Shown in pieces: positions 1 through 11,702 of a stretch of 64,000 nucleotides of DNA. The notes beneath the pieces were generated by a model that was not told the origin of the DNA, searched no databases, and was given only the letters and a program-made list of their open reading frames with translations. Made by a program: the position numbers and the translations under genes. Numbering within the stretch: position 1 is the stretch's first letter; the number at the start of each line of letters is the position of its first letter. Origin of the DNA: Ophiostoma sp. CBS 140.51 (Eukaryota > Ascomycota > Sordariomycetes > Ophiostomatales > Ophiostomataceae); the NCBI GenBank assembly GCA_029298735.1, contig JANSLP010000041.1, positions 105,140 through 169,139 of the forward strand, in the 5' to 3' direction.

Positions 1-875
1 AGGTTGATCCACACGGCAGCGTTGGCGAGCCAGCCAAATTTCTGCAGAGTACGAACTTGGCCGACCAGGAAACCAACAATGGCCCAAATTAGACAGCAGA
101 CAACGAAGCAGAGCTTGAACTTGGCCACCTGGGACAGGGCCTCGCCGTTGGAGATGACAATCAGACCGACATTGAGCAGCAGCTGGATGGACTGCAGGAT
201 GTTAAACAGGTGGCGCATCCAGCGGCCGTACAGACGGTAACCAATGTCGCCGTAGCTGCGAATAGGGTACTCGTACGAGTCAAGGCCCATGAAAGGCTCC
301 CACAGCAGGAAGCCTGAGTAGCCGGCAAGGGCGGCGAAGACGGTGAACAGAGCGATACCCGGACCCCAGCCCATGGTCGCGAAAGCGTAGGGCAGACCGA
401 AGGGACCCAGAATATCCGTGGTGATCAAGTAGAAAATGGCACCGCGGGTGGCTGTGCGCAGAGCACGCGACGCATTGGTCCACTCCTCGTCCGAGACGAT
501 CATGCGCTGGTGGCCGGGCTCGGCAATGACACCCTCACTCTTCTCGCCTGCAGGCATGCGCTTGACACCACCGTCCGACTTGCTGGGGAAGAACAGCGAC
601 CAAATGGTCGTGTCGTAGCCCGTCCGCGGCTGGGCGTCCTCTTCAGCACGTGTCTGCTGAGCAAAGTAGTAGTATTGCTCAAAAGTAACGGTGGGATCGT
701 GGATCTTGAAGTCGCGGCGGTTGTACGCAGAGGCGGCCGTGGCCGTAGCGACAGAGGCGCCGTCGTTGGCGGTATGGGGAGGCGGCTGGTCAGCAGGGGC
801 GTTGAGCTCCTTTTCCATCTGGTCGTAGATGCGCGGGTCGGCCCCGTCAATGGCCATGTTGCCTGGTTTGGCCAT
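1..875 (-). CDS. Amino-acid transporter, AAAP/Mtr-like (N-terminal part, runs off window)
   Basis: The open frame starts at ATG 875 and continues past base 1, giving 291 residues with no stop or evident intron. A polar N-terminal tail of about 140 residues is followed by hydrophobic segments near residues 145-165, 171-192, 225-242 and 254-272. The first segment carries the Gly-Pro-rich entry helix (ILGPFGLPYAFATMG) that is typical of fungal neutral amino-acid permeases of the Mtr type (Aa_trans family). Family members are about 450-480 residues, so roughly the C-terminal third lies outside the window. The expected role is proton-coupled amino-acid uptake at the plasma membrane, or possibly the vacuole. 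The exact substrate cannot be read from the sequence. A second ATG at codon 7 is an alternative start. Confidence 0.85.
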   Translation of the reverse strand, partial: MAKPGNMAIDGADPRIYDQMEKELNAPADQPPPHTANDGASVATATAASAYNRRDFKIHDPTVTFEQYYYFAQQTRAEEDAQPRTGYDTTIWSLFFPSKSDGGVKRMPAGEKSEGVIAEPGHQRMIVSDEEWTNASRALRTATRGAIFYLITTDILGPFGLPYAFATMGWGPGIALFTVFAALAGYSGFLLWEPFMGLDSYEYPIRSYGDIGYRLYGRWMRHLFNILQSIQLLLNVGLIVISNGEALSQVAKFKLCFVVCCLIWAIVGFLVGQVRTLQKFGWLANAAVWIN

Positions 876-999
876 TTTGGCGGTTGTTTGTTGATGTAGA
901 TGCCGACAGTTGTGTTTTGGCGATACTTGGCAAAAGTCTTGGCGTTGTAGTCTTGGCAGGGCTTAGTTTGCGCCGTGGGTGGGTGTGAGTGTGAGTGGG

Positions 1000-1720
1000 T
1001 TCGCCAACAATAAAAGGACGTCAAAAAGGGACAACAACCCAAAAGTAAAAGTAAAGGAAGAAAAGGAGGAAAAGAAAACAAAGATGAGTAGCAAGGGAAA
1101 AGAGAGAGATGCAAACACAAGCAGGAATGAAGACGATCTTTATCCCTTTTCTTGTGTATGGGGAGAACGGAGACGACGGGGGCAAACGTGTCGAAAAGAG
1201 GGGGTGATGGAGACCAGCTGGAGTCACTCAGGGTCCGTACAGCGGAGGGGCGCGGAGGGAATCGCGGAGGTTGACAGAAGATGATGGAGAGAGCTGTGGA
1301 AGACGGGTGAGGGAAAAGGAGGAAGAGGTTGAGAGAAAGGGAAAAGATGGAGAGAGCTGAGAGAAAAAGGAAGGAGGGACGGAAGAGAGGAAGAGGAAGG
1401 AGGGCGAGATATTGGATAGAAAGGAAGGAGCAATGCGAAGAGGTAAGAGAAACGAGATAGGAAGGGGCGGAGGACGGAGGAGGAAAGGACGGTGGAGGGT
1501 CGGACTGACAAGAAGTTGACGAAGTCCGATAAACGAGGAACGCGGAACAAAAAAGCGACGGGCGAGGCTAGAAAGAAAAGACAAAAGGAACGAAACTAGG
1601 GGCGAAAGAGGAAGGCGAAAAGGTTGTTGAAAGGGCGCGATGTAGAGCTTCCGGGCGGAAATGGAGACACCACGCAAAAAAAAACTGGACTGATGGAAAA
1701 AGCGAGTCAAATGGAGAAAG
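1000..1720 (-). promoter_or_regulatory. Polypyrimidine leader/promoter tract of the amino-acid transporter
   Basis: On the minus strand this interval is a long C/T-rich run directly upstream of the transporter start. Pyrimidine tracts just upstream of the transcription start are common in filamentous-fungal promoters. No specific operator was identified. Confidence 0.4.
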
Positions 1721-4364
1721 AATGAAGTGGAGCGTCAATGGGATGGCTCGATCGGAGGAAATAGACAGGATGAGAGACGAGACAAGGAACGAGGAGAAGA
1801 GGGGAGAGAACGAGGAGACGGGAAAGGTGCTCGTACTGTGCAGTCACACGCACATCTGATCCCAGATAGGTCGACCTGACACGGCTAGATTGCCCGAATT
1901 GGAGGAGATGATGTGGGTGGCTGTTGAGGGAAGAAGCGTTGGGAGGTAATGGGGAGGGCATCAAAAGGAAAGGATACACAATGGCAAACAATGCATGCAA
2001 AAGCGGTTGATGGCAACAAACAGAAGCCCAGTATTGGAGGAGTCGCCGACTGGCTTCATCAATTTTCTGAATAGCGTCACGCCGCCGCGCGACCAACACT
2101 CAGCCCACCCCTTCTCTTGCTTTTCCATGTCGGGGTACAGTCAGTGGCCATTTGAGAGAAAAAAACATACAAGGAAAAGTAGCTATTGGTTGGCGTCTGG
2201 GCGATCGTCGTCTTTGTCTCATTTGCGCCTCGCGCACACGAGCAAAGACGGAGACAAGCGAAACAAGGCCAAGCCAAGTCACTACAGCCCCCAACAACCC
2301 AGCAGCAAAATTAGGAGAAATCCATTGATCGGCGAGTGTGCACCTTATTCATGCAACCACGGGCTGTTATCAGCGGGTCTTTCAAGCAGGAAGAGAGGAG
2401 GGGAGATGCAATTGCAATCGTCTGCATGCCAACTCATTTTCTCGACAATTGGATTCGATTGTCACAGCTTTCAATCTCGTTCGCACAAACTTGTCTTCCA
2501 AGGCATGGGCGTCGCAGATAGACCAAACTTGTCCAAGTGATTTTTGGTCTTTGACTGACGTCTCATTGGCGCGCGACGTCGTTCGGCACTCTGTCTCTCC
2601 GTAGTCCACACGAACAGAAAAATGATTGCCACACCACCCTTCCACGTCCCACCACACACCACACTACTTATGTGCGTCCAATAACACCGGATGCCGGCCG
2701 TGCTAACCCCATTCGGGGCACAAAAGCCAGCAAGTGACGTACTCGCCCTTGCACTGTCCGCACAAAGCAAAAAAGTACAGACGCACACGGCGTTGCTTTG
2801 ATCTTGTTTTCCTGCATCGACGGACGAGACGGAGCACTGCATCCTTCTTCACTTTCCCCGACTGACAGGAGTTGAGATGCCAGATTTGGCAGCTGGGAAC
2901 CGTCGATAAGTGGGCGAACAATTTCCCATTCCAGGGCGTAAGCATTTCAGTATTTCCACGGCGGAAAGAGTCATAATGAATAAATAGGAGATGACACGAA
3001 GACACGAAGCAACGTTGAAAAAGACAAAACAAGAAAACCAGAATGAGAGAATGAGAGAAAGAGAAAAATACACACAAAAAACAGAGACACAAATGCCAAA
3101 CAACGAATCAATGTACAAGGAAACAATGCCCTGGATGACCGGCACGACTGGAGTGGTACATCCACATCCACTTTCCACGATGGATCCCTCTAAGCCGACG
3201 CATTTCAGATCTCCATACCGAGGCATGGCAAGGAAGCTTGGTATTTTTTGTCGGGTCGGGTGGGCACACCATTTTGTATGTTTTGGGGACTGTCTGGTGC
3301 TTTTTCGACGTATTCATCATTTGTCGTGTTTTTTTTTTTTTCACTTTTTTTTTTCCTCGACTTCCATTTTTCTAGGCCGGCTTCTAGTCCGATCAGGAAG
3401 GTGCACCAGAGTGGGTCGTTTCCGCAGACCCAAAAAAAGTCGCACTTACTTACACGGAGACGGCGGAAGCGTAAAATGAGAAGTTTAAAGGGACCAACAA
3501 GCAACGGGCATGTAAAAAGACGTAACAGAAACTCTGGGGCTCCTCTCACCTCCCCCTTTGTGAGAACGAGATCCTCGTATTGTCGGTCTTAATACGGGCA
3601 GCGCATGCTCTCTCAAAAAAAGGACGGCGTTCTCAAGTGTCGCCTTGTCCGACGTTTCCTCTTTCTATTGGCAGTGGCCAACAAAGTCCCACTGTAAACT
3701 CAATTCGTTAGCTCTTTTAGGCAGTTGGTGGCCCATTGAAATTGAGAAAGCTTCGAGTCAGTCGCCTGAGTGGCCTGGCTGGTCGGTGCTTCCGTCGTCC
3801 CAAAACCGTCCCAAATGGCAGTTCTAGGTATGCCAATAGTCGAACGCTGGCTGCTGGCAGGTTCGTCTTGGCACTGCACAACAGCGGCAGGAACAGCGCC
3901 AAAGGGGCGCCAGAGCGACGCCGGGACGCCCGAGGATTCTTTAACGGCAGGCAAAGCCAAGCCGGCAAGGAGAGCGTAGGCCCAAAAAGCCAAGTCGGCT
4001 TCTGCTCCTATTAGCTCGAAACGTTGCCACTTTACACTTTTTCTCCACCGGATCTCGCCACGCTTTTGATTTTTGTCAACCCTACCGAGCCTACTCAGTA
4101 CGCTGCCAAGGCGGCTGCCATGGTAAAGCGGCAGGCCGTTTCTTTTCTCGGGGCAATCATACACTTGGCAGTGGGAACGCGGAATGTCAAGAAAAGGCTT
4201 GAGGCTGGAGCTTTACCTTTTTCCCTGTCCACTTTTACCGGCAGGCTAATTTGCAAAAGATTGTCAAGATTTTCAGGGACGTTTTGTATGAGGTATCATC
4301 AAGGAATTATTGGAAGCACAACAATTCATCTAAGCACATCGGCACGCACCTCCTACACATTTAA

Positions 4365-4372
4365 TATAAATA
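4365..4372 (+). promoter_or_regulatory. TATA-like box upstream of the secreted hydrolase
   Basis: The sequence TATAAATA lies about 240 bp upstream of the first ATG at 4610. The distance is plausible if the 5' UTR is around 200 nt. No transcript evidence is available. Confidence 0.35.
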
Positions 4373-4609
4373 GAGAGCATCCTCTCGCTTGGTTCAACTG
4401 TTTTGTCGTCAGCTCTGCAGCTTTTGTTGCGGTTTATATATTGCTTACCATGGTCTCCTGCCAGTATTGCACCGTCTCTCGACGTAGAAAACCTACTCGC
4501 TGGCAGTGGATCATGAGCATGGCCGCACAAATATTCGTAGCTTCTTTTCGACTCGTAGGACGAGTATCCATCACCTCTATACGTCTTCCCGATACCGGTA
4601 GTTCTGTTG

Positions 4610-5770
4610 ATGATTATGAATCTTCCGATTACCGGCATGTTGGCCTCGGTACTGCTCGCGGCATTGCCTGCTGCCACAGCTTCCCAGCTCCAACTGCCAC
4701 CACTCCTTGGACGCCATCCCGTTGGTACCATCAGTCTTGAGCTCACAGACCACTCGCGTACGGCGCCGTCAACCGCCAGTAATGTCACCGCCAACAGCAC
4801 AGAGCCCCGGAGGCTAATGGTCTCCGTCTTTTACCCGACTACCAATATCAGTATTAATTCGGGCAACCACAGTCGCGTCCCGTACTTTTCAACAGCCACA
4901 TCCGCAGCTGCGTTTGACACGTATATCGGGAACGCCACCAGCTTGTTGACCAACCTATCGACGTGGGCCTACGGAGGTACACCCATTGCACCGTCCAACA
5001 CGTCTGTCCTCCTCTTCTCTCATGGCCTTGGTTCCTCCCGCCTGTTACATACTGCATTTCTTGAAGATCTCGCCAGTCACGGGTGGATCGTTGTGGCTCC
5101 CGACCACCCGTACGATGCACTGTACACGGAGTACCCTGACGGGTCTTTTGCCCGCATGCCCAACTCGGCCCTCGACGACTTTCCAAATGAGCTGCCGGGA
5201 CTGGTAGACACCAGGGTGAAGGACGTGCAGTTTATTGCAAATCTGCTGAAGAACGGCACACTGCTCCCTCGACTTTCATCTCCGCCAACTATTGGTATCC
5301 TCGGTCACTCTCTAGGAGGCAACACTGCCGCTCAGGCCGTCGCCAGCAACACTTCCACCTTCCCGTGTGGTGCCAACTTTGACGGGGGCATCTTTGGTCC
5401 CGTTGCTATGACGGGCCTTGACCAGCCCTTCCTCCAGATCGGTGCAGCCAACCATAACCAGACGACAGATGCCACCTTTTCAAACTTTTGGGATGTCTTG
5501 AAAGGATTTCGTCGCGAGTTTACTGTGAATGGCACGGTACACCAGTCCTTTATGGATTTGCCAGTGTTACGCGACACTCTCGGCGGCGATTATCCCGCAG
5601 AACTCTATAACCAGTCCGGAACGGAACCTGGTTCACGTCTCCTCGAGATCGAGACCTCGCTGATCGATGCTTTCTTCCGTTTCTGTCTGACCGAGACGAA
5701 ACCTTCCGACAACCTCGACCAAGTGGCCAAGAATCTGTCACCGGATATCTCTGCTCGCAAGATGTGGTGA
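4610..5770 (+). CDS. Secreted PAF-acetylhydrolase-like alpha/beta hydrolase
   Basis: Single exon of 386 residues from ATG 4610; ATG 4616 is an alternative, and the codon before 4610 is TTG. The N-terminus has a hydrophobic signal-peptide core (about residues 6-22, ending near ATAS). The body has the features of the PAF acetylhydrolase isoform II group. These are an oxyanion HGLG stretch, the nucleophile elbow GHSLGG with Ser234, a probable acid Asp258 (NFDGG) and a probable His311 (TVHQS). More than ten N-x-S/T sequons fit passage through the secretory pathway. Members hydrolyse short acyl esters of phospholipids or other small esters. The natural substrate is unknown. No introns are needed and the length is normal for the family. 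Confidence 0.85.
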   Translation: MIMNLPITGMLASVLLAALPAATASQLQLPPLLGRHPVGTISLELTDHSRTAPSTASNVTANSTEPRRLMVSVFYPTTNISINSGNHSRVPYFSTATSAAAFDTYIGNATSLLTNLSTWAYGGTPIAPSNTSVLLFSHGLGSSRLLHTAFLEDLASHGWIVVAPDHPYDALYTEYPDGSFARMPNSALDDFPNELPGLVDTRVKDVQFIANLLKNGTLLPRLSSPPTIGILGHSLGGNTAAQAVASNTSTFPCGANFDGGIFGPVAMTGLDQPFLQIGAANHNQTTDATFSNFWDVLKGFRREFTVNGTVHQSFMDLPVLRDTLGGDYPAELYNQSGTEPGSRLLEIETSLIDAFFRFCLTETKPSDNLDQVAKNLSPDISARKMW

Positions 5771-6689
5771 CGTGAAGTGAAATGATGTTGAAACGGTCTG
5801 TGATATGATAGTGTATATTAAACTCGTATATATATTGAAATTATCAGCGCCTGTGATATCTGCTATTTGGAGGCTACCATAAATATTGTGTCAGAGTAAG
5901 AAGAAAATCAGCTTTTTCTGAAACTAGAGACTTTTATGCTCATAAATAAGAGGATTTTTATAGGATTATTGCCAATAACATTTACAATGAAAAGTAACTA
6001 CAATACCTACAGTGTTTCTTTCTTTCTTTTTCTTCTTCTTCTTTTTTATGTTTTCAAATACTCCATAACTTTTCCAAGGAGGACTTATGCAATGAAGAAG
6101 CCGGCGAAGAAACAATTCTGATATTAGTACTCCGTACGTCGTATTTGCTGCTTGTCTGTGACCTCAAAATAAAGATCTCACCTAAGATTCTTATCGCAGC
6201 CCACCTCACAATCAGCATTCACCCGACTTGCACGGCTTTCCTCTTCAACTGAATCCTCTCCCGAACCCATCCCGCGCCGGAGACCGAACGGATGTACAAA
6301 AATCTGTGACTTTTGAATTTCCGGGGACCCTCACGAACTATCGTCGAGTTTGTCAGTTTTCTGGGCATATTTTGGTACCATTTGTCAGTATGCACGCATC
6401 CGTTAGTTCGCTCACCAGAAGAATGGTCTGATGTGGGAATAACGCAACATCATGGCGCAATCCAATCGGGCCAGTGCGCCATCCGCCAGCTATCGACCAT
6501 CCCGCGAGGTTGCCCAAATCGACAGCCATCGAAATGAACAAGGTCGGCTCGATTATAACATAATACGCGAACACAACGCGAAGACAAACTGGGAAAGGCA
6601 AAAGCCATATTCTTGGTTATACTTTCTCAATCTTAGCATCTCGACCTTATTCTCTCGACCTTATCAAAATTTCTTCCAGCTGTGCCGAA
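5771..6689. other. Intergenic: 3' flank of hydrolase and promoter of monooxygenase
   Basis: A/T-rich directly after the hydrolase stop, consistent with a 3' UTR. The remainder is the upstream region of the monooxygenase. No open frame of interest was seen. Confidence 0.6.
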
Positions 6690-8201
6690 ATGGTCTGGAG
6701 AGTCGCCATCATCGGTGGCGGTCCTGGTGGCCTTGCCGCTGCCATTGCCCTCACACAACTCAACGAGCAACAGCTAAAGGCTGGCAAGCCGGCCCTCGTC
6801 GACTGGACCTTGTACGAAAAGAAGCCGCGGATCAGCGAGACAGGCGGTGGTATTAGCATCCAGCGGCACACGTGGCGTATGCTCGAGTTGCTGGGCGTGG
6901 CCGACCGGATTGATTCCCGTGATGTCTTCCGACCCGAAGACGGCCGGTCCGTTGAGCACCGAAATGCCGTGACGGGCGTGTTGATTGCCCGTCGGTTCCA
7001 CTCGGACGACACGCCGCCACACCAAGTGAGTGGGCGCATGGTGCGGGCCAAGCTGCAGAAAGCATTGCTGTCGGCTGTGGATGGGTCCAAAGTCAGAGTT
7101 GGCAAGAAGTTGGTGTCCGTTGAGGAGGCCAGCACCCCCGAGAATGGTGTTCAGCTGACCTTTGCCGATGGCGAGTCCTCTACCTTTGACCTCGTCACTG
7201 GCGCCGATGGCATTCGCTCTGTCGTCCGCTCGTTCCTGTCACCCTCCCACAAGTTGTCGTACAACGGTCAGTTTGCGTACCGCACCATCCTGAGAAATGC
7301 AGACGTCAAGGCCATCAATAGTATTCCCAAGGCGCCCATCTTTTGGCAGTATGTCGGCGGCAAGTACGTCTATACGTGCCCGCTCGGCGGCGACGACTTT
7401 GAGTTGACGGCGCGGATTCGCCCGGACCTTGACGAAAAGGAGGCGGCAAAGCAAACGAGCTGGGGCCAGCCGTACGATTTGAACAAGCTGTTGCCGGCAT
7501 ACGCTGACTTTGCACCACCACTCCGCCAAATCTTGAAGCTGGCGGCCGATGTGGGCGGTACGCAAGAGTTTGCAATGTTCAACGGACCACGGCTGGAGAC
7601 GGTGGTGAAGCCGGTTGGCACATCGAGTGAGGCCGGTGTCCTTCTTCTTGGCGACGCCTCCCACCCGTTGTCTGGAGCGTTTGGTGCAGGAGCTGGCTTT
7701 GCCTTTGAGGATGCTTACACCTTGGCCCGCGCACTGTCGTGGGCACATTTGTCAGGCCGCGGCCTGTCTGATGCTCTGTGGATATACGACAACACACGGT
7801 CGCCGCACTATGCCAACTTGTACAAGGAGCTGGACCGCGGCGGGGCCATCATCAAGGACGTGTCGAGCCAGAAGCTGCCTCTGCACGACGAGATCAACGA
7901 GCGTGTGCGGCGGCTGTGGCTGGATGACGGCAAGAGTGGTTCGGGATGGGTATATCTATACCATGCTGATGAGGTGGTTGAAGAGGTGATCCAGAAGAGA
8001 GAGAAAGAGCTGGCCGAAGGACAACAGACGCAGGAGGCACAGAACGTGTTTACAGATGCGGCGGTGCCGGTTGAAGAAAGTACTGGAACCGCCTTGGCAC
8101 TCGCCGAGGCGCCCACGACAAACGAACAATCCGAACAGCCCACGTCGGTCAAAGATGTGATCGTGCCGGTGGTACAGGAAGTAGCTGCCGCAGCAGCATA
8201 A
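6690..8201 (+). CDS. FAD-dependent monooxygenase, salicylate hydroxylase-like
   Basis: Intronless, 503 residues, ATG at 6690. An N-terminal Rossmann FAD motif GGGPGG (residues 9-14) is followed by the second FAD/NAD(P)H motif around GADGIRS (171-177) and the FAD-ribityl motif GDASHP (321-326), which continues into FGAGAGFAFEDA. This order and spacing define group A flavoprotein aromatic hydroxylases such as salicylate, 6-hydroxynicotinate and zeaxanthin-epoxidase-like enzymes. The expected reaction is NAD(P)H- and O2-dependent hydroxylation, perhaps decarboxylating, of an aromatic acid in the cytosol. A Glu/Gln/Thr-rich tail after about residue 430 extends beyond the usual catalytic core. The gene is convergent with a Zn2Cys6 regulator, a common arrangement in fungal catabolic clusters. 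The exact substrate cannot be assigned. Confidence 0.88.
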   Translation: MVWRVAIIGGGPGGLAAAIALTQLNEQQLKAGKPALVDWTLYEKKPRISETGGGISIQRHTWRMLELLGVADRIDSRDVFRPEDGRSVEHRNAVTGVLIARRFHSDDTPPHQVSGRMVRAKLQKALLSAVDGSKVRVGKKLVSVEEASTPENGVQLTFADGESSTFDLVTGADGIRSVVRSFLSPSHKLSYNGQFAYRTILRNADVKAINSIPKAPIFWQYVGGKYVYTCPLGGDDFELTARIRPDLDEKEAAKQTSWGQPYDLNKLLPAYADFAPPLRQILKLAADVGGTQEFAMFNGPRLETVVKPVGTSSEAGVLLLGDASHPLSGAFGAGAGFAFEDAYTLARALSWAHLSGRGLSDALWIYDNTRSPHYANLYKELDRGGAIIKDVSSQKLPLHDEINERVRRLWLDDGKSGSGWVYLYHADEVVEEVIQKREKELAEGQQTQEAQNVFTDAAVPVEESTGTALALAEAPTTNEQSEQPTSVKDVIVPVVQEVAAAAA

Positions 8202-8434
8202 GCAAATAAATTTAGACTGCATGATAAGAGGATGGTTAATAATAACCAAATATATAACACAAAAAACCCGAGTCTGAAATTCTACCAGCGATACGTAGTG
8301 TGTACGAGAGAACCTGAAACACAGTTCCTAGTAAATATCCGGTATGTTTTGTTGCTATCTGGAGCCGGAATAAGATTCTTTGTCTGATTTACAAATATAG
8401 CCCCTATCCACGGCGCACAGAGACAGAAAATATG

Positions 8435-11119
8435 CTAAAACAGACCATTGAGAGCCTCTCTGACCTGCGCAGAGTTATCCATGTCCAGCTGGAACCAGTC
8501 GTATTCGTCGAGGGAGTGCACGTCTAGTGGAGCAAAGGACATTGACGGGCTCTGGCTGATGTCGTCAAAGGACTCCAGGGATTCCTGATTGTGCTGTTGT
8601 TGCTGTGTCGGCTGTGCCGGGAAGAGATTTGGTGAAAGCGTCGATGCAAGCGTCTCCAAGAGGCCCTGTTGATGCTGTTGCTGCTGCTGATTTTGCGGTG
8701 CCGGCTGTTGTCTTGTGCCGCCTGCCAGAACAGGCCCCGTAGTAGGCGCATTGCCTTGCATCACGCGATCAGCGATCGCACGGTTGGCACCCACGGCGAC
8801 GGCGGTCTCAAGGCCCTGCGCAGACGGCGATCCGCCACTGGTCGAGACGGACGTTTTTAAGTTGCGGAGACTGTAATGAAGAACAGAATCTTCGAGCGGC
8901 TCTTCTAGGTCGCCGGTGGGCCGTTCCGGTGATTCCAGATACTCTTGCTGTTCTGCATCCAGCTCGCCAGCCGGCGTGATGGGGACAGTTCTGGTGCTGG
9001 CTACCTGCGCGTCGTAGAGGCGCAAAATGCGCGCCCACTGTTTGATATGGTTAGCATTCGCGATGGGTGAAAACATAAAGGGCACACGCCGGATGGTGTG
9101 GGTGCCCGCTTACCAATTTATCAAGGACGGCCCAGTACGGCTTCATGAGCTTAAGTAGCTTGAGGCAGTTGATCATGTTGCCCCATGCCGCACCGCTGCC
9201 AGTGCTGCTTTTCGGTAAGACAGAAATCTGGACCGATGCCGCAACGTACATGCAATAGCCGACGAACGGGGCAATATGCGCGGGGTCCCACTCGAGTGCC
9301 AAGAGGTGTGCACCGAGCTCAGACAGCGACCGCGCACTGCGAAGCGCCACGGCAGCACTCATCTGGACAACCTCGCGAGGCATGTCGCGCGCCATCACAA
9401 GACCGCTAAAGTGTGGCACCAGCGACGCGCTGAGCACCAGGTAGCACTGGTGGTGCAGCGCGTGGAGCATGGCGTAGATGGGCTGCTGGTTCACAACAAG
9501 CTGGCGGTACAGGTTGCGCTTTGAGTAGGCGAGGTCCGGGTGGAGTTGTGACGCCCAGTTGGCAATGTCGGTCTGCAGCGAAAAGGCATTGACCCACGCT
9601 TCGCGCCGGGGGAAGCTCCGTCGCATGTCAATGTGGTCCCGAATTCGCGCCCTGTGGCATTCATTACTTCGGTTAATGACCAGAAGAGAAGAGAAGAAAA
9701 CAAAAGCAGAAAACAAACGGGGAGTCGTTACCAGATCATCATGACTTTCATAATCTCTGCCATGATGCTAGGGGTCTGCAACTGTGTATTGTTGTGCCCG
9801 TCGCCGTGGTCGGCACCTCGGTTGCCGCCGCTCTGGGCAATGGTGATGGGGGCCGGTGATGCCGTCTCCGGTTCGTCTGTGCTGCACAAAAAGATATCCT
9901 CGCTCACAGGAAGCGGCAGGGTCAGCACCAGCGTGTCAGCCGCGCTGCCGGGTGTGTAGTGGTCCGAGTTGATGACGTTTGTAACCCACGAGGCCCAAAA
10001 GAGCCGCTTGAGCGTTTCGGCGTTGAGGTCGACGGGCTGCGCAGGTCCGAGGCGGTGCGATGCACTGCTAGCTGGTATAAGTGTATCCCTGGAATCTACA
10101 ACCGTAGACCGTACGGCGCGGTAGCCGATGCCTAATCGAAGGACGTGTTAGCGGATGAGCAAACCGCTAGGTTTGGCGCCTTGCCTTTCCGAAACGTACC
10201 AGAGAACATGGTGTTCCGCTTGGAATCGCCTTGAGAAAACCAGTAGAGAGACAGGATCTGGCACGTCTGGACCATGTACAGCGTCGGCTGGTCGGCCTCC
10301 TGCAGCGCCAGCTGGCCGGCCTCCAAGGCCCAGCCCTCGGTGACCCGCCGCACGTCCCCCACTTCCCGTGCCAGCGCATGGTGTCGTTTGTCGTGTGGCG
10401 GTAGACAGGAAATGAAACTAGACAAGAAAGCCGTCAATTAAAATCAGAACAAAACGAACGAAAAGGAAAGCCGGCATGTCTGCTTGGTGTCACCCACTGT
10501 GCGGCATGGGCATGCATCGCCAGCAGCGTGTGCCTCGGCACAATGCCGCGCGAATCCGCCTGCTCGAAACTCGGAACATGCACGATCAACGAAGCGTTGA
10601 AGGCACAAACCAAGTATGTGTCCTGCAGCATCTTGCGCAGTTGACAGCGCGGTCCAGGAGGCTGCTGGGTGCAGAGGGATATGCTAGGCGTTTGCGGTGG
10701 AGCGGCACTGGCCAGCGGAGGACCATCGGCCGAATTCCAGTCTGTACGGCGCCTCTTCCGCTGTCCTCTCGTTTGCCCTGGATCAGAAGCACCATCTCGC
10801 CGGCTCTCCTTGTCTGTCGTGATCGCTGGTCCGGGAACGTTGTTTGAGTCGAAAGCCGGTGTCTTCCGGGCTTGCATGCGGCGCGATGCGATCAGCCGCC
10901 GATCCGGTGGCTCCGGATACGTGCATGGCAGCCGCAGCCTTGCACATTTGGCACACTCGGGTTGCTCATGCGAGCATCGGACCTGAGAAAAAAAAGAATG
11001 GTAAGACGAGGGATCGGGGACAATTTTTTTATCATGTTTGTATACCTTTGTTTGTTTACCTTTTGCTCACGGCACCGTTGGCAAGCCGTGACTGCCAGCG
11101 TTGCTTGCCCGTCTTCCAT
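8435..11119 (-). CDS. Zn2Cys6 transcription factor with fungal-specific regulatory domain
   Basis: Six exons read from splice sites and frame: 11119-11060, 10982-10498, 10417-10200, 10131-9732, 9651-9114, 9037-8435, giving 767 residues. Introns are 65-80 bp with GT/AG ends. The zinc cluster starts at about residue 13 (ACQRCREQK), and intron 1 falls directly after it. The remaining cysteines are in exon 2, giving C-x2-C-x6-C-x5/6-C-x2-C-x6-C. A basic linker (KRRR) follows. The middle region matches the fungal-specific TF domain, with histidine/arginine-rich LPPHDKRHH and repeated helical blocks such as LFWASW and CYLVLSASLVPHFSG. The C-terminus is Gln-rich (QNQQQQQHQQ and QQQQ), typical of an activation domain. 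It probably regulates the neighbouring catabolic genes. The exon 2/3 junction (donor GTGGGT) is the least certain. Confidence 0.88.
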
Positions 11120-11702
11120 AACGATGCTGCGCGTGATTGTTAATACATGTACAACGTCCGGAGTAGAATTATGCGAGGTACAGCGAATGCATCACTGGGG
11201 TAAGAGGTCAAATGGGGCACGTCCGCCAAACGGCGTATTTATTGTGAGATATCCTCCCTACCCCGCACCCGGGAACAGGTTACCATCCAGCTATTACTGC
11301 CCGTGGCCTGACCACGTCCCCATGGGGAAAGGACCCATGGGTCCCCCAGGCAAATATATTGGACAAACCTGGCCTATCTCTCACTCTAGTTTTCTTATTA
11401 TTTTATTTCCCTGATCTCTTAAGGGCCCTTGAACATGTCTTTGTTGTGGTGTCAAGTGAGAGGTGAGAGATAAGTTTGTTTCGTGTAAGACTACTTATTT
11501 TGACACCATTTTCTTGAACTATACGGTGTCTTCTTGCGACGGTTTTGGCACAAGTGAGAGAAATAAAGTAAACAAATCATCTACACCGTCGTCCTCTAAT
11601 ATAAATGGACCTGCTACTCAAAGACAACAGCCGCAATGAAACTACAACCGTGCTCGATTCGGAAATACACCATCCTCCCCAAACAGCATTCTTCATCGTC
11701 TC
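11120..11702. other. Intergenic: regulator promoter and sugar-porter 3' flank
   Basis: About 580 bp between two minus-strand genes. It contains A/T-rich segments and a few near-palindromic patches (ccccatgggg-like around 11318-11345). No coding evidence. Confidence 0.55.

Larger units (their letters stand above)
876..4609. other. Gene-free stretch: transporter upstream region and promoter of the next gene
   Basis: No open frame here resembles a protein family, and the longest ones (for example 1995-2540 and 4024-4740) are low-complexity or overlap in several frames. The part from about 1000 to 1720 is strongly purine-rich on the plus strand, that is pyrimidine-rich on the coding strand of the transporter at 1-875. 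This fits a leader and core promoter. The right end holds a TATA-like box for the hydrolase gene. An unrecognised non-coding RNA or 5' UTR exon cannot be excluded. Confidence 0.6.

Noticed and set aside
1995..2540. 181-codon plus-strand frame
   Set aside because: Amino-acid composition is unlike a folded protein, there is no domain, and other frames are equally open.
4024..4740. 238-codon plus-strand frame overlapping the secreted hydrolase start
   Set aside because: Overlaps the well-supported hydrolase in another frame and has no family features.
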